A stretch of 30,983 nucleotides of DNA from JBLHKW01 sp047618565 (GTDB lineage Bacteria > Planctomycetota > UBA1135 > GCA-002686595): assembly GCA_047618565.1 (NCBI GenBank), contig JBLHKW010000051.1, positions 1 through 30,983 on the forward strand. The letters are read 5' to 3'. The notes under the pieces are model-generated. The model saw only the letters and a list, made by a program, of their open reading frames with translations, searched no databases and was not told where the DNA came from. The translations under genes were made by a program, and so were the position numbers. Positions within the stretch are counted from its first letter, which is position 1; every line of letters begins with the position of its first letter. Below, piece after piece: positions 17,337 to 25,882 of this stretch.

Positions 17337-18458
17337 TCAGAGCGGGAACTCGCCCTCGCCGGACAGGGCCTCGCCCTTGCGCTTCGCCAGATCGAATGCG
17401 GTCTCACCCTGCTTGCGCAGGTGAGCCGGCAGGGTGGCGTACACGTCGCTGAAAACGGTCTCCAGAGCAGGCCGCTCGACCAGCTCTGCCGCCTTCGCGG
17501 CCTGGGCCACCTCGTCGGTGACGGAAGCCTGCAAGCTGTCCTCCAGCGCGGAAGTCCAGATGCCGCGCTTCTCCAGGAACTTGCGGAATCGCTCGACAGG
17601 ATCGCGTTCGGCCCACTTGTCCAGTTCTTCCTTGGGCACGTACTTCGACGGGTCATCGGAGGTCGAATGCCCGCCCATGCGATAGGTCTTGGCCTCGATC
17701 AGGGTCGGCCCCTGACCCGCGCGCGCGCGCTCTACCGCCGCGCCGACGGACTTGCGCACGGCGAGCAGGTCGTTGCCGTCGACCACCTCACCGGGAATGC
17801 CGTAGGCCTCGGCCTTGATCGCAAAACCATCGGATGCGGTCTGGTCCTCGGACGCGCAAGAGATCGCCCAACCGTTGTTCTGGCAGAGGAAGACCACCGG
17901 CGATTTCCATACGCCGGCAAAGTTCAGGGCAGAGTGGAAGCCCAGGCTCGAGGTGCCTCCGTCGCCGAAACTTGCCAGGCACACATGGCTCTCGCCGCGC
18001 ATCTGGAAGCCCTTGGCCGCTCCGACCGCCTGTGGAATGTGGGTTCCGATCGGCGAGGAAATGGAGACGAAGTGGATCGGCTCGGTGAAGCCAAAGTGCA
18101 CGGGCATCTGCCGGCCGCGAGCCGAGTCCTTCGCGTTACCGAACATGTTGTGCATCATCTCCACGGCCGGAACACCGTGGTAGAGCGCCATCCCGAAGTC
18201 ACGGTAGCTCGGGAACAGCCAGTCCGTCTTCTCAAGCGCGCTGGCGGCACCCACCTGGGTCGCCTCGATACCTCGGTTGGGGATCGAGAACCCGATGCGC
18301 CCCGCTCGCTGCAGTTTCATGCAGATGTCGTCGAACGCGCGCACGGACAGCATCGTCCGGTAGCAATGCACGAGCTGATCGTCGCTCAGACCGGGGTCGA
18401 ACCCGTTCGTTCCGCCGTCAGGCTCGATGACGGTCAACAGGGGTTGGCTCTGTTCCAT
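17337..18458 (-). CDS. 2-oxoacid dehydrogenase E1 alpha subunit (canonical copy, branched-chain type)
   Basis: A 373-residue alpha subunit. TPP motif GDG (165-167) to N195; canonical loops PSYRDF, RGRQMPVHFG and SISSPIGTHIPQAVGAA are present. The HSTSDDPSKY segment and the tail FSDVYATLPAHLRKQGE match branched-chain 2-oxoacid dehydrogenase E1-alpha rather than pyruvate dehydrogenase. Ser in the HSTSDD loop is the residue phosphorylated in mitochondrial enzymes, but there is no sign of a kinase for it here. ATG at 18458 is preferred over the in-frame TTG at 18464. The gene starts 12 bases after the lipA stop, which places lipoyl synthase at the head of the dehydrogenase operon. Confidence 0.96.
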   Translation of the reverse strand: MEQSQPLLTVIEPDGGTNGFDPGLSDDQLVHCYRTMLSVRAFDDICMKLQRAGRIGFSIPNRGIEATQVGAASALEKTDWLFPSYRDFGMALYHGVPAVEMMHNMFGNAKDSARGRQMPVHFGFTEPIHFVSISSPIGTHIPQAVGAAKGFQMRGESHVCLASFGDGGTSSLGFHSALNFAGVWKSPVVFLCQNNGWAISCASEDQTASDGFAIKAEAYGIPGEVVDGNDLLAVRKSVGAAVERARAGQGPTLIEAKTYRMGGHSTSDDPSKYVPKEELDKWAERDPVERFRKFLEKRGIWTSALEDSLQASVTDEVAQAAKAAELVERPALETVFSDVYATLPAHLRKQGETAFDLAKRKGEALSGEGEFPL

Positions 18459-18470
18459 ATACAAGAAAGC

Positions 18471-19463
18471 TCAGCTGAGGGGGCTCTGATGGCCATTCGA
18501 CGATCGATCGGGCGCCGCTTCACCGGCCCGCTGCGCGCGCACCAGACGACTGGCGAAGAACTCCCCCGCCTTGTAGCTGGAGCGCACCAACGGCCCGGCA
18601 GCCACGTACCGGAATCCCATCGACCGACCCAGGGTCTCGAGCGCATCGAAGCGCCCCGGCTCCACGTAATCACGCACGGGAGCATGCTGGTGGGTCGGAC
18701 GCAGGTACTGGCCGAGGGTCAGGAAGTCGACTCCGACGTTCCGCAAGGCACGCATGGACTCCTCGATTTCCTCGTGCGTCTCGCCCAACCCCAGCATGAT
18801 CGAGGACTTGGTGAAGACTCCCGGGACCAGCCGCTTGGCCTGCTCCAGGGTCTTCAGGGACCGCTCGAAAGAGCAGCGCGGATCGCGGATCTTGCGCTGC
18901 AACCGATCGACCACCTCGACGTTGTGGGCCAGTACATCCGGACGCGCCATCATCAATAGGTCCAGGTCCGCATCCACGTAGTCCGGGATGAGGGTCTCGA
19001 CCACCGTATCCGGCGCCAGGTCGTGGATCTGCCGTACGCACTCGGCGTAGTGCCCGGCGCCGCCATCCACCAGGTCGTCACGGTCGACGCTCGTGATCAC
19101 CACGTAGCCCAGGCCCAGCCGCGCGACGGCCTGACCCACGTGCGACGGCTCATCCGGGTCCGGCGCGGGCGCACTCTGGACAGTCTTGACCGCGCAGAAT
19201 CGACAGCGTCGTGTGCACTCGTCCCCCAGGACCATGAGGGTCATCGTGGCGTGATCCCCTTTCCAGCACTCACCGATGTTGGGGCAGCGCGCCTCCTCGC
19301 ACACGGTGTGCAGGTTCAACTCCGAAGTCAGCGACTTCAGCCGTCGGTATCCGTCGCCCGTGGGCAGCGGCACCTTGAGCCACGGCGGCTTGGAAGCACG
19401 CCGCGGCCTTGCGGTCGCGGTGGCCGGGCTGCCAGGAATGAACTTGGAGGAGGGATCGAGCAT
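18471..19463 (-). CDS. lipA: Lipoyl synthase
   Basis: A 330-residue radical-SAM enzyme that inserts two sulfur atoms into protein-bound octanoyl groups, completing the lipoyl cofactor. Both iron-sulfur clusters are visible: the auxiliary CX4CX5C (C55, C60, C66 in CEEARCPNIGEC) and the radical-SAM CX3CX2C (C83, C87, C90 in CTRRCRFC). The third conserved element RSSY near the C terminus is present. ATG at 19463 is chosen; an in-frame GTG at 19472 is also possible. It is the first gene of the cluster ending in lipB, so cofactor assembly enzymes flank the complex they modify. Confidence 0.97.
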   Translation of the reverse strand: MLDPSSKFIPGSPATATARPRRASKPPWLKVPLPTGDGYRRLKSLTSELNLHTVCEEARCPNIGECWKGDHATMTLMVLGDECTRRCRFCAVKTVQSAPAPDPDEPSHVGQAVARLGLGYVVITSVDRDDLVDGGAGHYAECVRQIHDLAPDTVVETLIPDYVDADLDLLMMARPDVLAHNVEVVDRLQRKIRDPRCSFERSLKTLEQAKRLVPGVFTKSSIMLGLGETHEEIEESMRALRNVGVDFLTLGQYLRPTHQHAPVRDYVEPGRFDALETLGRSMGFRYVAAGPLVRSSYKAGEFFASRLVRAQRAGEAAPDRSSNGHQSPLS

Positions 19464-19555
19464 CTGGAACACAGGTCCGAGCCGGGGAGGGTACCAGATG
19501 TCCCCGTTTCTGGCCTGCCCCCATGGACTCAGGCTTTAGCTGGCAAGGAGTTACG

Positions 19556-19570
19556 TCCGCCCGCGGCGGA
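19556..19570 (-). terminator. Short GC-rich hairpin after the cytochrome gene
   Basis: A perfect six-base stem TCCGCC/GGCGGA with a three-base loop starts 11 bases after the stop codon of the multihaem gene. No run of T follows, so it is not a standard intrinsic terminator. It may still mark the boundary between the redox unit and the lipA operon. Confidence 0.3.
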
Positions 19571-19581
19571 GCCAGTCCCGG

Positions 19582-22500
19582 TCAGCGCGCCTGCATCCGG
19601 AGCAACGCTTCCCAATCGAGGGGCATCTCGGCCTCGTCGATGCGCCCGTCCCGATCCAGGTCCCAGCGCAGCTCGAATGTATCCGGGCTGACGTCGACCC
19701 CACCGTCCGAGACCAAGCGCAACAGGTACGCGATCTCGCCGACATCACCCCGGCCGTCGCCATCACGGTCCATCAGCACGAACAGATCCGGACGAGCATC
19801 CAGTTCGATGCGGCTGAACCAGCCGTCGCCATCCCGGTCGAACGCAGTCAGCAGAGCCTCGGCCGTGATGTCCGGAGGCAAACCTGTCGCGCGCGGCTGA
19901 CGTGTGGGCCACTCGCTCGGCTGTGGCACGTAACCCCGACGTTGCCGCTCGGGGTCCGCGGGAACGGGAAGCTGCACAACGCCATCGTCATTGACGTCGA
20001 GCGCGTCCCAGTCCTCCGGGCGCAGGTCGAAATCGCGACGGTGCAGGAAGCCGCCCGTCGCCACCTTGCGCCAGCCGCTGCGGACCAGTCCATCAAAGTT
20101 CCCGTAGCGCATGCGTCGCAAAGGACCCGGATGACGTGAGAGCTCGTCACGGTCCAGGCGCTCGTTTCCACTCAGATCGAGGGCTGCGAAGAAGGCCGCT
20201 TCCATCTCGCGCTGATCGAGCTCATGGTCACCGTTCAAATCGAAGATGTTCGCATCGATGCCGTCGAGTAGCCGTGCGAGGTCACCGTCACTGTCCACGC
20301 GTGTCCTCTGATAGCGCTCCGGACCGCTGCTCGATTCCAGCGCATCGACCCAAGATAACTGTGCATGAGCGAGCTCCAATAGCGATATAAAGCCATTTCC
20401 GTCCAGGTCGCCATCCTCCGCTTCGTCGTCCCATTCGTCCGCCGAAAGCCACCCATCGCCGTCCTCGTCGTGCGTCTCCAGAAACTCGCGCGTGCGCTCA
20501 CCGGGCAATCCTGAAGGCAAGCGCTCGGGCCCGAGTGTCCCGAGCGCCTCGCCCGAGACGCCCAGCACCGCGTCGACCTCCCGCTTGTTCAGCCAGCGTG
20601 ACGCTGCGTGGCTCACATCTTTCAGCTCGCGGCCCGCCTCATCGACCATGCGGTCCATGGGGAACTCTTCCAGCACGACGGCGTAGGCATCCCGCATCGT
20701 CGTCAGCACACCCTGAGAGCGCGGTTCATTCGAGCTGGACACATCCAGAATCGACACGCCGTCCTGCCCTGCGGCGAGCAGCACGGTCTCGAGAAATGGC
20801 GGGTTGTAGACAGCGGCGGGCACGAGCATCTCGGTCGCCGCACCGACGCGCGTACGTGCCACACTCACGACCGCAGTTGGATCGCTCACGTCGAGTACGT
20901 ACAGCCACGACCGGCGGCCGCCGCCGCCGCGACGGAGTTCCTGGAGCAGGTAGACGTAATCGCTCTCGACGATCGGACGCCCACCCTGCGGGCTGGCCAG
21001 GTCCACGTGCGACAGCATGCTCACGGAGCGGTACTCGATCGAAGGTCCGCTCGGAAGCAACCCGGCGTGGCCGAAGGTCGGCGGCCAGAGCACTTCCGGG
21101 CGCTGCGCCTCGGTGACATCCACGAGGATCAGGCCCTTTTCTGCGTCCAGCATGGCACACAGATGCCTCGCCGGGCTGCGATCGCCCGCTGGCGCGCCTG
21201 TTTCATCCAGCTGCGGACGACTGTTCTGGAACAACAAGCGCAGATCGATCACCTGGCTCTCTCCCGATCCACTCGCGCTGGTCGTCACGCCCGCCGGCCG
21301 CGTCTCGAGGCCGCCCACGACCCTCGGGCGGGTCGCGTCGCGCACGTCGACGATGGCCAGCCCGCCGACGCCATCCGCGACGTACGCAAAAGGCCAGCTG
21401 ACGCGTACCTCGTGCGCATCGAATGTGGGAGCACGCCCGACCAGGTGGATCTCCTCGGGCGCGGACACGTCGAAGATCGACAGTCCCGCCCAGCCATCGG
21501 CGCAGTACAGGTAGTCCCCTGCGCGCGCCATCCCGCGTGGCGAAGGAGTGGCAACGAATGCGATCCGTCTCGGGTGCAGGGGGTCAACCACATCCAGCAC
21601 GTGGATGCCACGTGCCCCCTCGGACGCATAGAGAATGCGAGCGTGGCCCTGGAGCGGGTCGACGTCGAGCTCGAGGTCGACCACGTCCGGCAACACGAAG
21701 CGATTCAGCGGAACCGACGCACTCAGCTGCTCGCGCGCGAGCGCCACGACCTCTATACCGCGCCGCCCAGCGACAAAGGCCAGGCCGCGGGTCAGGCGGA
21801 AGTTCGGCGAACCGAGCCCCCAGGTGGCAGCCGAGCGGTGACACTCGACACATGCACGTGCGCTGGACTGCACCGAGTGCAACTGATGGTGAACCATCGT
21901 CATGCCCGAGAGCCCGCGTGCCGTGACGGGCATGACCTGGTCCAGCACGCGTTGCCCGTCCTTGGCATCGACCGTACCCATGCTCGAGAAGCCTGTCAGG
22001 TAAGGCGCGACGCGTCCCGCCTCGTCGAGCCCGGCGTAGAAACTCTTCCAGGTGGCGAAGACCTTCTCCTGCACGGTCACGCGGCCCGCCGTGCGCCGGC
22101 CACTGACCAGATCGAGCTGGGTCAGGGCCTCGTTGCGGTAGAAATGGAAACCAAGGAAATTGGGGTTCCAGCCCGAATGGCAGGTGTAGCACTCGATATC
22201 GGCGTGCGCCGGCGTCATCGCGGCGACCGCACGCGGGTTGTGATCGGGCGAACTCGGGTCCAGCACGTCGACCAGCTGGACGACACGGTGCTCCTCGCCC
22301 GTCACCTTGCTGCGCAGGAACACGGATTCACCACGCCGGAACAGGTTGCGGATCCGATTCCCCCGCTCGGTCAGCAGCTGACTACGCTCCTCAAACGTGC
22401 CATGGCAGCCCTGGCACCAGACCTCGACCGCGTGTTCCATGTTTCCATGCAGGTCCCCATCCCCCATCACGTCGCCCAAGGTGTGGCAGTCGACGCAGTG

Positions 22501-23496
22501 CATCCCGGCCCGGTGGTGCACGTCGGCGGGCACGACACCGGGGTCGTTCATGTAGAAGCTCCGGTTCAGCAGGCGGTCCGTGGACCCCGCAACGTCGGGG
22601 CCACCCACTGCGCGCGGTGGCAACTGCGAGAGGCCACGGAATTGCATGCCGATCGAGGCGTCGCCGTAGTGACAGCTCGTACAGGTCTCGGTCGACGGCG
22701 CCTTCGTCATCACGTGCGCTCGCGGATGTCCCGGTTCGAGCCGCACGGCCTGCGCATCGCGCGAGCGGCTCAGACCATCGACATCGTACGCGACGTGGCA
22801 GGCCGCGCAGCCCTGACCGCGGTAGTCACCATCGAACCCGACGCGGCCGCGCAGCCCACGGCCTTCGGAGTAGAGGTGGCATTGCATGCACTCCTTGCGC
22901 ACCAGGTCCGGGTAATGCTGGGCCAGGGTCTGCTCGCCGCTGCGCCGGATGAACTCGGGCAGGGGCACCAGACGATCGACTTCACCGCCCTGTCCCTGGG
23001 CGCGCGACTCGCCGAAGATGGCGTAGGCGGAACGCTTGGCGTCCAGTAGCCCGACCTCGTAGAAGCCATCCGACAGATGTCCGGACGTCGTCCCGTGCAG
23101 GCTCGAAGCGAGGTGACTCACCAGCTTCGGATGACATTCCGCGCACGTACGCTCGACGACTCGCAGGTCCATCGGGTTCCGGAACTGACGCCAGGCGAGA
23201 TCCGTGTCCATGTCAGCCAGGTGCTCCACGGGGCCGGCAGAGGCAGCCGAGCGTGGCGCCACGTGCGCATCGCGCCGGGACCGTGCACTCGCATCGCCAC
23301 CATGGCAATCGACGCATGAGAGCTCCGCCTCCGGATGCATCTCCTCGATGCCCGAGTGGCAGCGCACGCAGCCCGAAGAGCCATCGTCGGGCAGCGTCTG
23401 GGCCAGCGAGGCGTGGCCCAGACAAAGGGCCGCAAGCATGGCCAGTAGCAACGCAATTGCATGGCCGGCCCTGACGGACGTCGGTGCGTCGATCAC
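19582..23496 (-). CDS. Exported decahaem cytochrome fused to LVIVD propeller and EF-hand repeats
   Basis: A 1304-residue protein. The N terminus is a Sec-type signal peptide (hydrophobic core IALLLAMLAALCLG, likely cut after ASLA). Ten CxxCH haem c sites follow, with first Cys at residues 43, 61, 118, 203, 230, 272, 334, 361, 436 and 549. Residues about 575-935 contain LVIVD-type beta-propeller repeats (GIHVLDVVDPLHPRRI, GLSIFDVSAPEEI, GLAIVDVRDATRP, and others). Residues about 1009-1290 hold about eight calcium-binding-like loops such as DEDGDGWLSADE, DLDGNGFISLLE and DLDRDGRIDEAE. It is presumably periplasmic or surface-exposed and carries electrons, but the partner is unknown. GTG at 23496 is chosen: it overlaps the TGA of the DUF1501 gene (GTGA), implying translational coupling, and leaves a clean signal peptide. 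An ATG at 23559 would overlap that gene by 67 bases. Confidence 0.9.
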   Translation of the reverse strand: MIDAPTSVRAGHAIALLLAMLAALCLGHASLAQTLPDDGSSGCVRCHSGIEEMHPEAELSCVDCHGGDASARSRRDAHVAPRSAASAGPVEHLADMDTDLAWRQFRNPMDLRVVERTCAECHPKLVSHLASSLHGTTSGHLSDGFYEVGLLDAKRSAYAIFGESRAQGQGGEVDRLVPLPEFIRRSGEQTLAQHYPDLVRKECMQCHLYSEGRGLRGRVGFDGDYRGQGCAACHVAYDVDGLSRSRDAQAVRLEPGHPRAHVMTKAPSTETCTSCHYGDASIGMQFRGLSQLPPRAVGGPDVAGSTDRLLNRSFYMNDPGVVPADVHHRAGMHCVDCHTLGDVMGDGDLHGNMEHAVEVWCQGCHGTFEERSQLLTERGNRIRNLFRRGESVFLRSKVTGEEHRVVQLVDVLDPSSPDHNPRAVAAMTPAHADIECYTCHSGWNPNFLGFHFYRNEALTQLDLVSGRRTAGRVTVQEKVFATWKSFYAGLDEAGRVAPYLTGFSSMGTVDAKDGQRVLDQVMPVTARGLSGMTMVHHQLHSVQSSARACVECHRSAATWGLGSPNFRLTRGLAFVAGRRGIEVVALAREQLSASVPLNRFVLPDVVDLELDVDPLQGHARILYASEGARGIHVLDVVDPLHPRRIAFVATPSPRGMARAGDYLYCADGWAGLSIFDVSAPEEIHLVGRAPTFDAHEVRVSWPFAYVADGVGGLAIVDVRDATRPRVVGGLETRPAGVTTSASGSGESQVIDLRLLFQNSRPQLDETGAPAGDRSPARHLCAMLDAEKGLILVDVTEAQRPEVLWPPTFGHAGLLPSGPSIEYRSVSMLSHVDLASPQGGRPIVESDYVYLLQELRRGGGGRRSWLYVLDVSDPTAVVSVARTRVGAATEMLVPAAVYNPPFLETVLLAAGQDGVSILDVSSSNEPRSQGVLTTMRDAYAVVLEEFPMDRMVDEAGRELKDVSHAASRWLNKREVDAVLGVSGEALGTLGPERLPSGLPGERTREFLETHDEDGDGWLSADEWDDEAEDGDLDGNGFISLLELAHAQLSWVDALESSSGPERYQRTRVDSDGDLARLLDGIDANIFDLNGDHELDQREMEAAFFAALDLSGNERLDRDELSRHPGPLRRMRYGNFDGLVRSGWRKVATGGFLHRRDFDLRPEDWDALDVNDDGVVQLPVPADPERQRRGYVPQPSEWPTRQPRATGLPPDITAEALLTAFDRDGDGWFSRIELDARPDLFVLMDRDGDGRGDVGEIAYLLRLVSDGGVDVSPDTFELRWDLDRDGRIDEAEMPLDWEALLRMQAR

Positions 23497-24650
23497 ATCA
23501 ACAGGCCCGGCAGCTTGTGGCCACGCGCATGTGGTGCGTCCACGCCCATCAGCTGACACAAGCTGGGGACGATATCGATCGTACGCACGTCGTCATCGAT
23601 CACCTTGCCGCGCCCGAAGTCCGGGCCCCAGGCGGTGCAGGTGACGTAGTTCAGATCGTCGGAATCGTCGCCGTGGTCGAGCCCGCGGCGCATGTTCAGG
23701 TCGCGGTCCCGCCCGAACTCGGGCAACACCACGACAGCGGTGGAGTCCGCCAGTAGCGGGTCCTCGCGAATCACGCTCATGATCTCACCCACGGCCGCAT
23801 CGTTGCGGCGGATGACCTCGACGTACCCGTTGAACGACCGGTGTGCGACGTCTGCATCCTGAAGCACAACGCCCACCACGGTGGGCCGAAAGACACTGAG
23901 CAGGTTGCGGGCCAGGGTCAGCGCCTTGATGTCGGCTGCATTCGATCCTGAGAGCTCGGCGGTTCCGCGCGTGAGCTCCTGCATGATGTAGGACTCCACT
24001 CGGGCCGCCGAATCGAGGGCGGCCTGCGACAGCTGACCGGCGCCAGAAAGAGCTCCGCGCAAACGTCCAAGGGCACGCTCTTCACCGGCACCGAGCTCAT
24101 GCGGCATGCCGTAGCCAGCCAGCAAACGCTTGAACTCGTCGTTGAAGATGCCGTCGCCGTCGAGCGTGGTCGCGCCGAAATCCGGTCCGTAATTCGGGTG
24201 CAAGCTCGAGGCGTAATTGACCTGTTGGGCGCCCCCTGAGGTGGTCACCCAGACCTCGCCCGCGGGCAGCCGAAGCCCCTTGCGCAGGTACTCGAAGAGG
24301 GTCGGTTCGGAACCAGGACTGTTCTCTCGGATGCCGCGTGCCGCCGAGACGCCGGTGAAGACCGATAGTCCGGCACCGAAGTGACCCAGGTTCGAGGTGC
24401 GTACCCGCGTGTACAGGACGCCCTCGTCCGCGAGTGCCTTGAGCTGCGGGATGTTCGACTCGCGCCCGAACGTCTCCTTCGTGCGCACGCCCCCCGCAAA
24501 GGCGATGAGAACGATATGCCTGGTCTTGCCCTTCGAGATCCACGGCCGCGCCAGTCCGGTAGCGAGCATCGGGCTCGCAGCCAGCAGCCCGCCTGCCCCG
24601 GCGGCCTGCTTGATGAACTCTCGACGATTCGGATGCATTGGATCGGTCAT
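23493..24650 (-). CDS. Tat-exported DUF1501/alkaline-phosphatase-fold protein
   Basis: A 385-residue protein beginning with a twin-arginine signal (NRREFIKQ at 8-15, then a weakly hydrophobic AAGAGGLLAASPMLATGLA stretch). The body resembles the alkaline-phosphatase superfamily as seen in DUF1501 and sulfatase-like proteins: RHIVLIAFAGG near the start, VVVLPEFGRD (306-315; the family has SEFGR), LDHGDDSDD (324-332), and a final IDIVPSLCQLMGV. The first metal/nucleophile region has AFAGG where active sulfatases have D-x-x-R and C/S-x-P-x-R, so catalysis is doubtful. DUF1501 proteins usually sit beside DUF1549/DUF1553 cytochrome proteins in planctomycetes, as here. ATG at 24650 lies one base after the stop of the upstream gene (TGAGATG). 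Confidence 0.85.
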   Translation of the reverse strand: MTDPMHPNRREFIKQAAGAGGLLAASPMLATGLARPWISKGKTRHIVLIAFAGGVRTKETFGRESNIPQLKALADEGVLYTRVRTSNLGHFGAGLSVFTGVSAARGIRENSPGSEPTLFEYLRKGLRLPAGEVWVTTSGGAQQVNYASSLHPNYGPDFGATTLDGDGIFNDEFKRLLAGYGMPHELGAGEERALGRLRGALSGAGQLSQAALDSAARVESYIMQELTRGTAELSGSNAADIKALTLARNLLSVFRPTVVGVVLQDADVAHRSFNGYVEVIRRNDAAVGEIMSVIREDPLLADSTAVVVLPEFGRDRDLNMRRGLDHGDDSDDLNYVTCTAWGPDFGRGKVIDDDVRTIDIVPSLCQLMGVDAPHARGHKLPGLLM

Positions 24651-24651
24651 C

Positions 24652-25755
24652 TCAATAGCTCTGGTACTCGGTCCCCGAGACGAGCGCGTACAGGATCGTA
24701 TCCAGGCCGCAGCTCTCGTCGGCGAATGCCTCGACAAAGACCTCCAGTTCGGAGGGCTGCGGAGTGCGCCCGAGCAGGCGCTCGAACCGTCCGCTGACCC
24801 ATGCCTCCGGATTGGAGATGCTCTTTTTTGTATTCAGCGTGACCAGCTCGGACCCGATCAGCGCACGTACGACAACTGATCGCAGGGGTCGCGAGTCGGC
24901 CAGGCCATCGAGCGCGGAACGCAGTGGTTCCAGCTCATCTTGCGTCGGGACGCGCCCCATCAGGTCCACGAAGAGGCTGCGCACAAAGAGCCGGTTGGGC
25001 TTCGCCACGGGCTGCTCGAGACGCCGGTCGTAGGGTTCCGAGAGATACCACAGTCGCATCACCTCCAGCAGCCGCGACGGCTCCCGATGGACCTCGCGGA
25101 TCCAGCCGCGCAGCTCGCGCGGATCGGGTGCGCGGTGCAAGATGCGCCAGTACTCGCGCTCCAGCAGGTGCGCGGTGGCTGCCCGATCTTCGATCGCAAT
25201 CCGGATGACGTCCGCCTGGTTGCTGGCCGGCTTACCCAGGAAACGTGCCTCGCGCCCGTCGTAGGCCGCCTTGCCCCCCGCGAGCTCGCCCTTGCTGCTT
25301 TGCACGACGCGACCGACGAGCTGTTCCATCACAACCGTGACGAAGGTGTCCGCGCCAGGGTTGCGCAGGTCGAAACTCGACGACAACACCAGACGGTGCA
25401 GTGCTTCCCGTGGCGTGAGCAGGTGGGTCGCCAGCCCAGCCGGGAGCTCCTCGATAGCATCTCCCGACGGGCGGAAGTTGTCGATCAGCATCAGGTAGAA
25501 GAGCTGCTCACTGATCCAGTGCTGCCAGAACTCCTCGCAACCCAGCAACGCGGTCGCGAGCGCGTGACGGTTCATGCCCGACCAGCGTCGCAGCTCGCGC
25601 TCGAAGGGTGGCCGGCCAACGAAGTCCAGATAGGAGGTGCGCACGTCGCGCGCGTCCATCGTCAACGCCGGGGCATCACCCTGGCGCCTGCCGTAGCCGG
25701 CGCCGGTCACCAGGCGCTCAGTCCTTCCAGTCCACGCTTCCATCGGTGGCTGCAT
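24652..25755 (-). CDS. Repeat protein resembling DUF1549/DUF4214 families
   Basis: A 367-residue protein with no signal peptide, haem site or membrane segment that I can see. It contains four diverged copies of a helical module with the core pattern F/W-x-x-[LFI]-x-x-R-x-P-x-x-x-E-L: YLDFVGRPPFERELRRW (42-58), YWRILHRAPDPRELRGW (202-218), FVDLMGRVPTQDELEPL (262-278) and FERLLGRTPQPSELEVF (324-340). Several end with a Ser-Glu-x-Tyr-like motif (YLSEPYDRR, VSGTEYQSY). DUF4214 repeats have a similar shape, and the first half recalls DUF1549, the usual companion of DUF1501 proteins. It heads the three-gene unit. The start could be ATG 25755, 25743 or 25659; the conserved part begins near the last, so the first 32 residues are uncertain. 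Confidence 0.75.
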   Translation of the reverse strand: MQPPMEAWTGRTERLVTGAGYGRRQGDAPALTMDARDVRTSYLDFVGRPPFERELRRWSGMNRHALATALLGCEEFWQHWISEQLFYLMLIDNFRPSGDAIEELPAGLATHLLTPREALHRLVLSSSFDLRNPGADTFVTVVMEQLVGRVVQSSKGELAGGKAAYDGREARFLGKPASNQADVIRIAIEDRAATAHLLEREYWRILHRAPDPRELRGWIREVHREPSRLLEVMRLWYLSEPYDRRLEQPVAKPNRLFVRSLFVDLMGRVPTQDELEPLRSALDGLADSRPLRSVVVRALIGSELVTLNTKKSISNPEAWVSGRFERLLGRTPQPSELEVFVEAFADESCGLDTILYALVSGTEYQSY

Positions 25756-25776
25756 TATAGGTCGGGCGCTGGATCA

Positions 25777-25790
25777 GGATCGGAAGATCC
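25777..25790. other. Small perfect hairpin before the redox unit
   Basis: GGATC-GGAA-GATCC forms a five-base stem with a four-base loop, 22 bases upstream of the first gene of the three-gene redox unit and inside the 127-base gap after the sigma factor gene. It could be an operator or part of a leader. No -10/-35 pair is convincing around it. Confidence 0.25.
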
Positions 25791-25882
25791 ATCAAACCGC
25801 GCCCAAGTAGCCGCGATCCGCGCGCCACCGATCATCGGCAGCTCACGGATCGCGAGTTCTTCGGGCGCGTGATCGACCGCGA

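Noticed and set aside
17316..18959. A 547-codon plus-strand frame across E1-alpha and lipA
   Set aside because: It spans two well-supported minus-strand genes and their junction, and has no recognisable domain.
20608..23049. An 813-codon open frame on the plus strand
   Set aside because: Antisense shadow of the multihaem gene; composition is that of reverse-strand GC-rich DNA and no start context or motif supports it.
23493..24650. Calling the Tat protein an active sulfatase
   Set aside because: The C/S-x-P-x-R nucleophile motif and the first Asp ligands are not seen, and the EFGR segment points to DUF1501.
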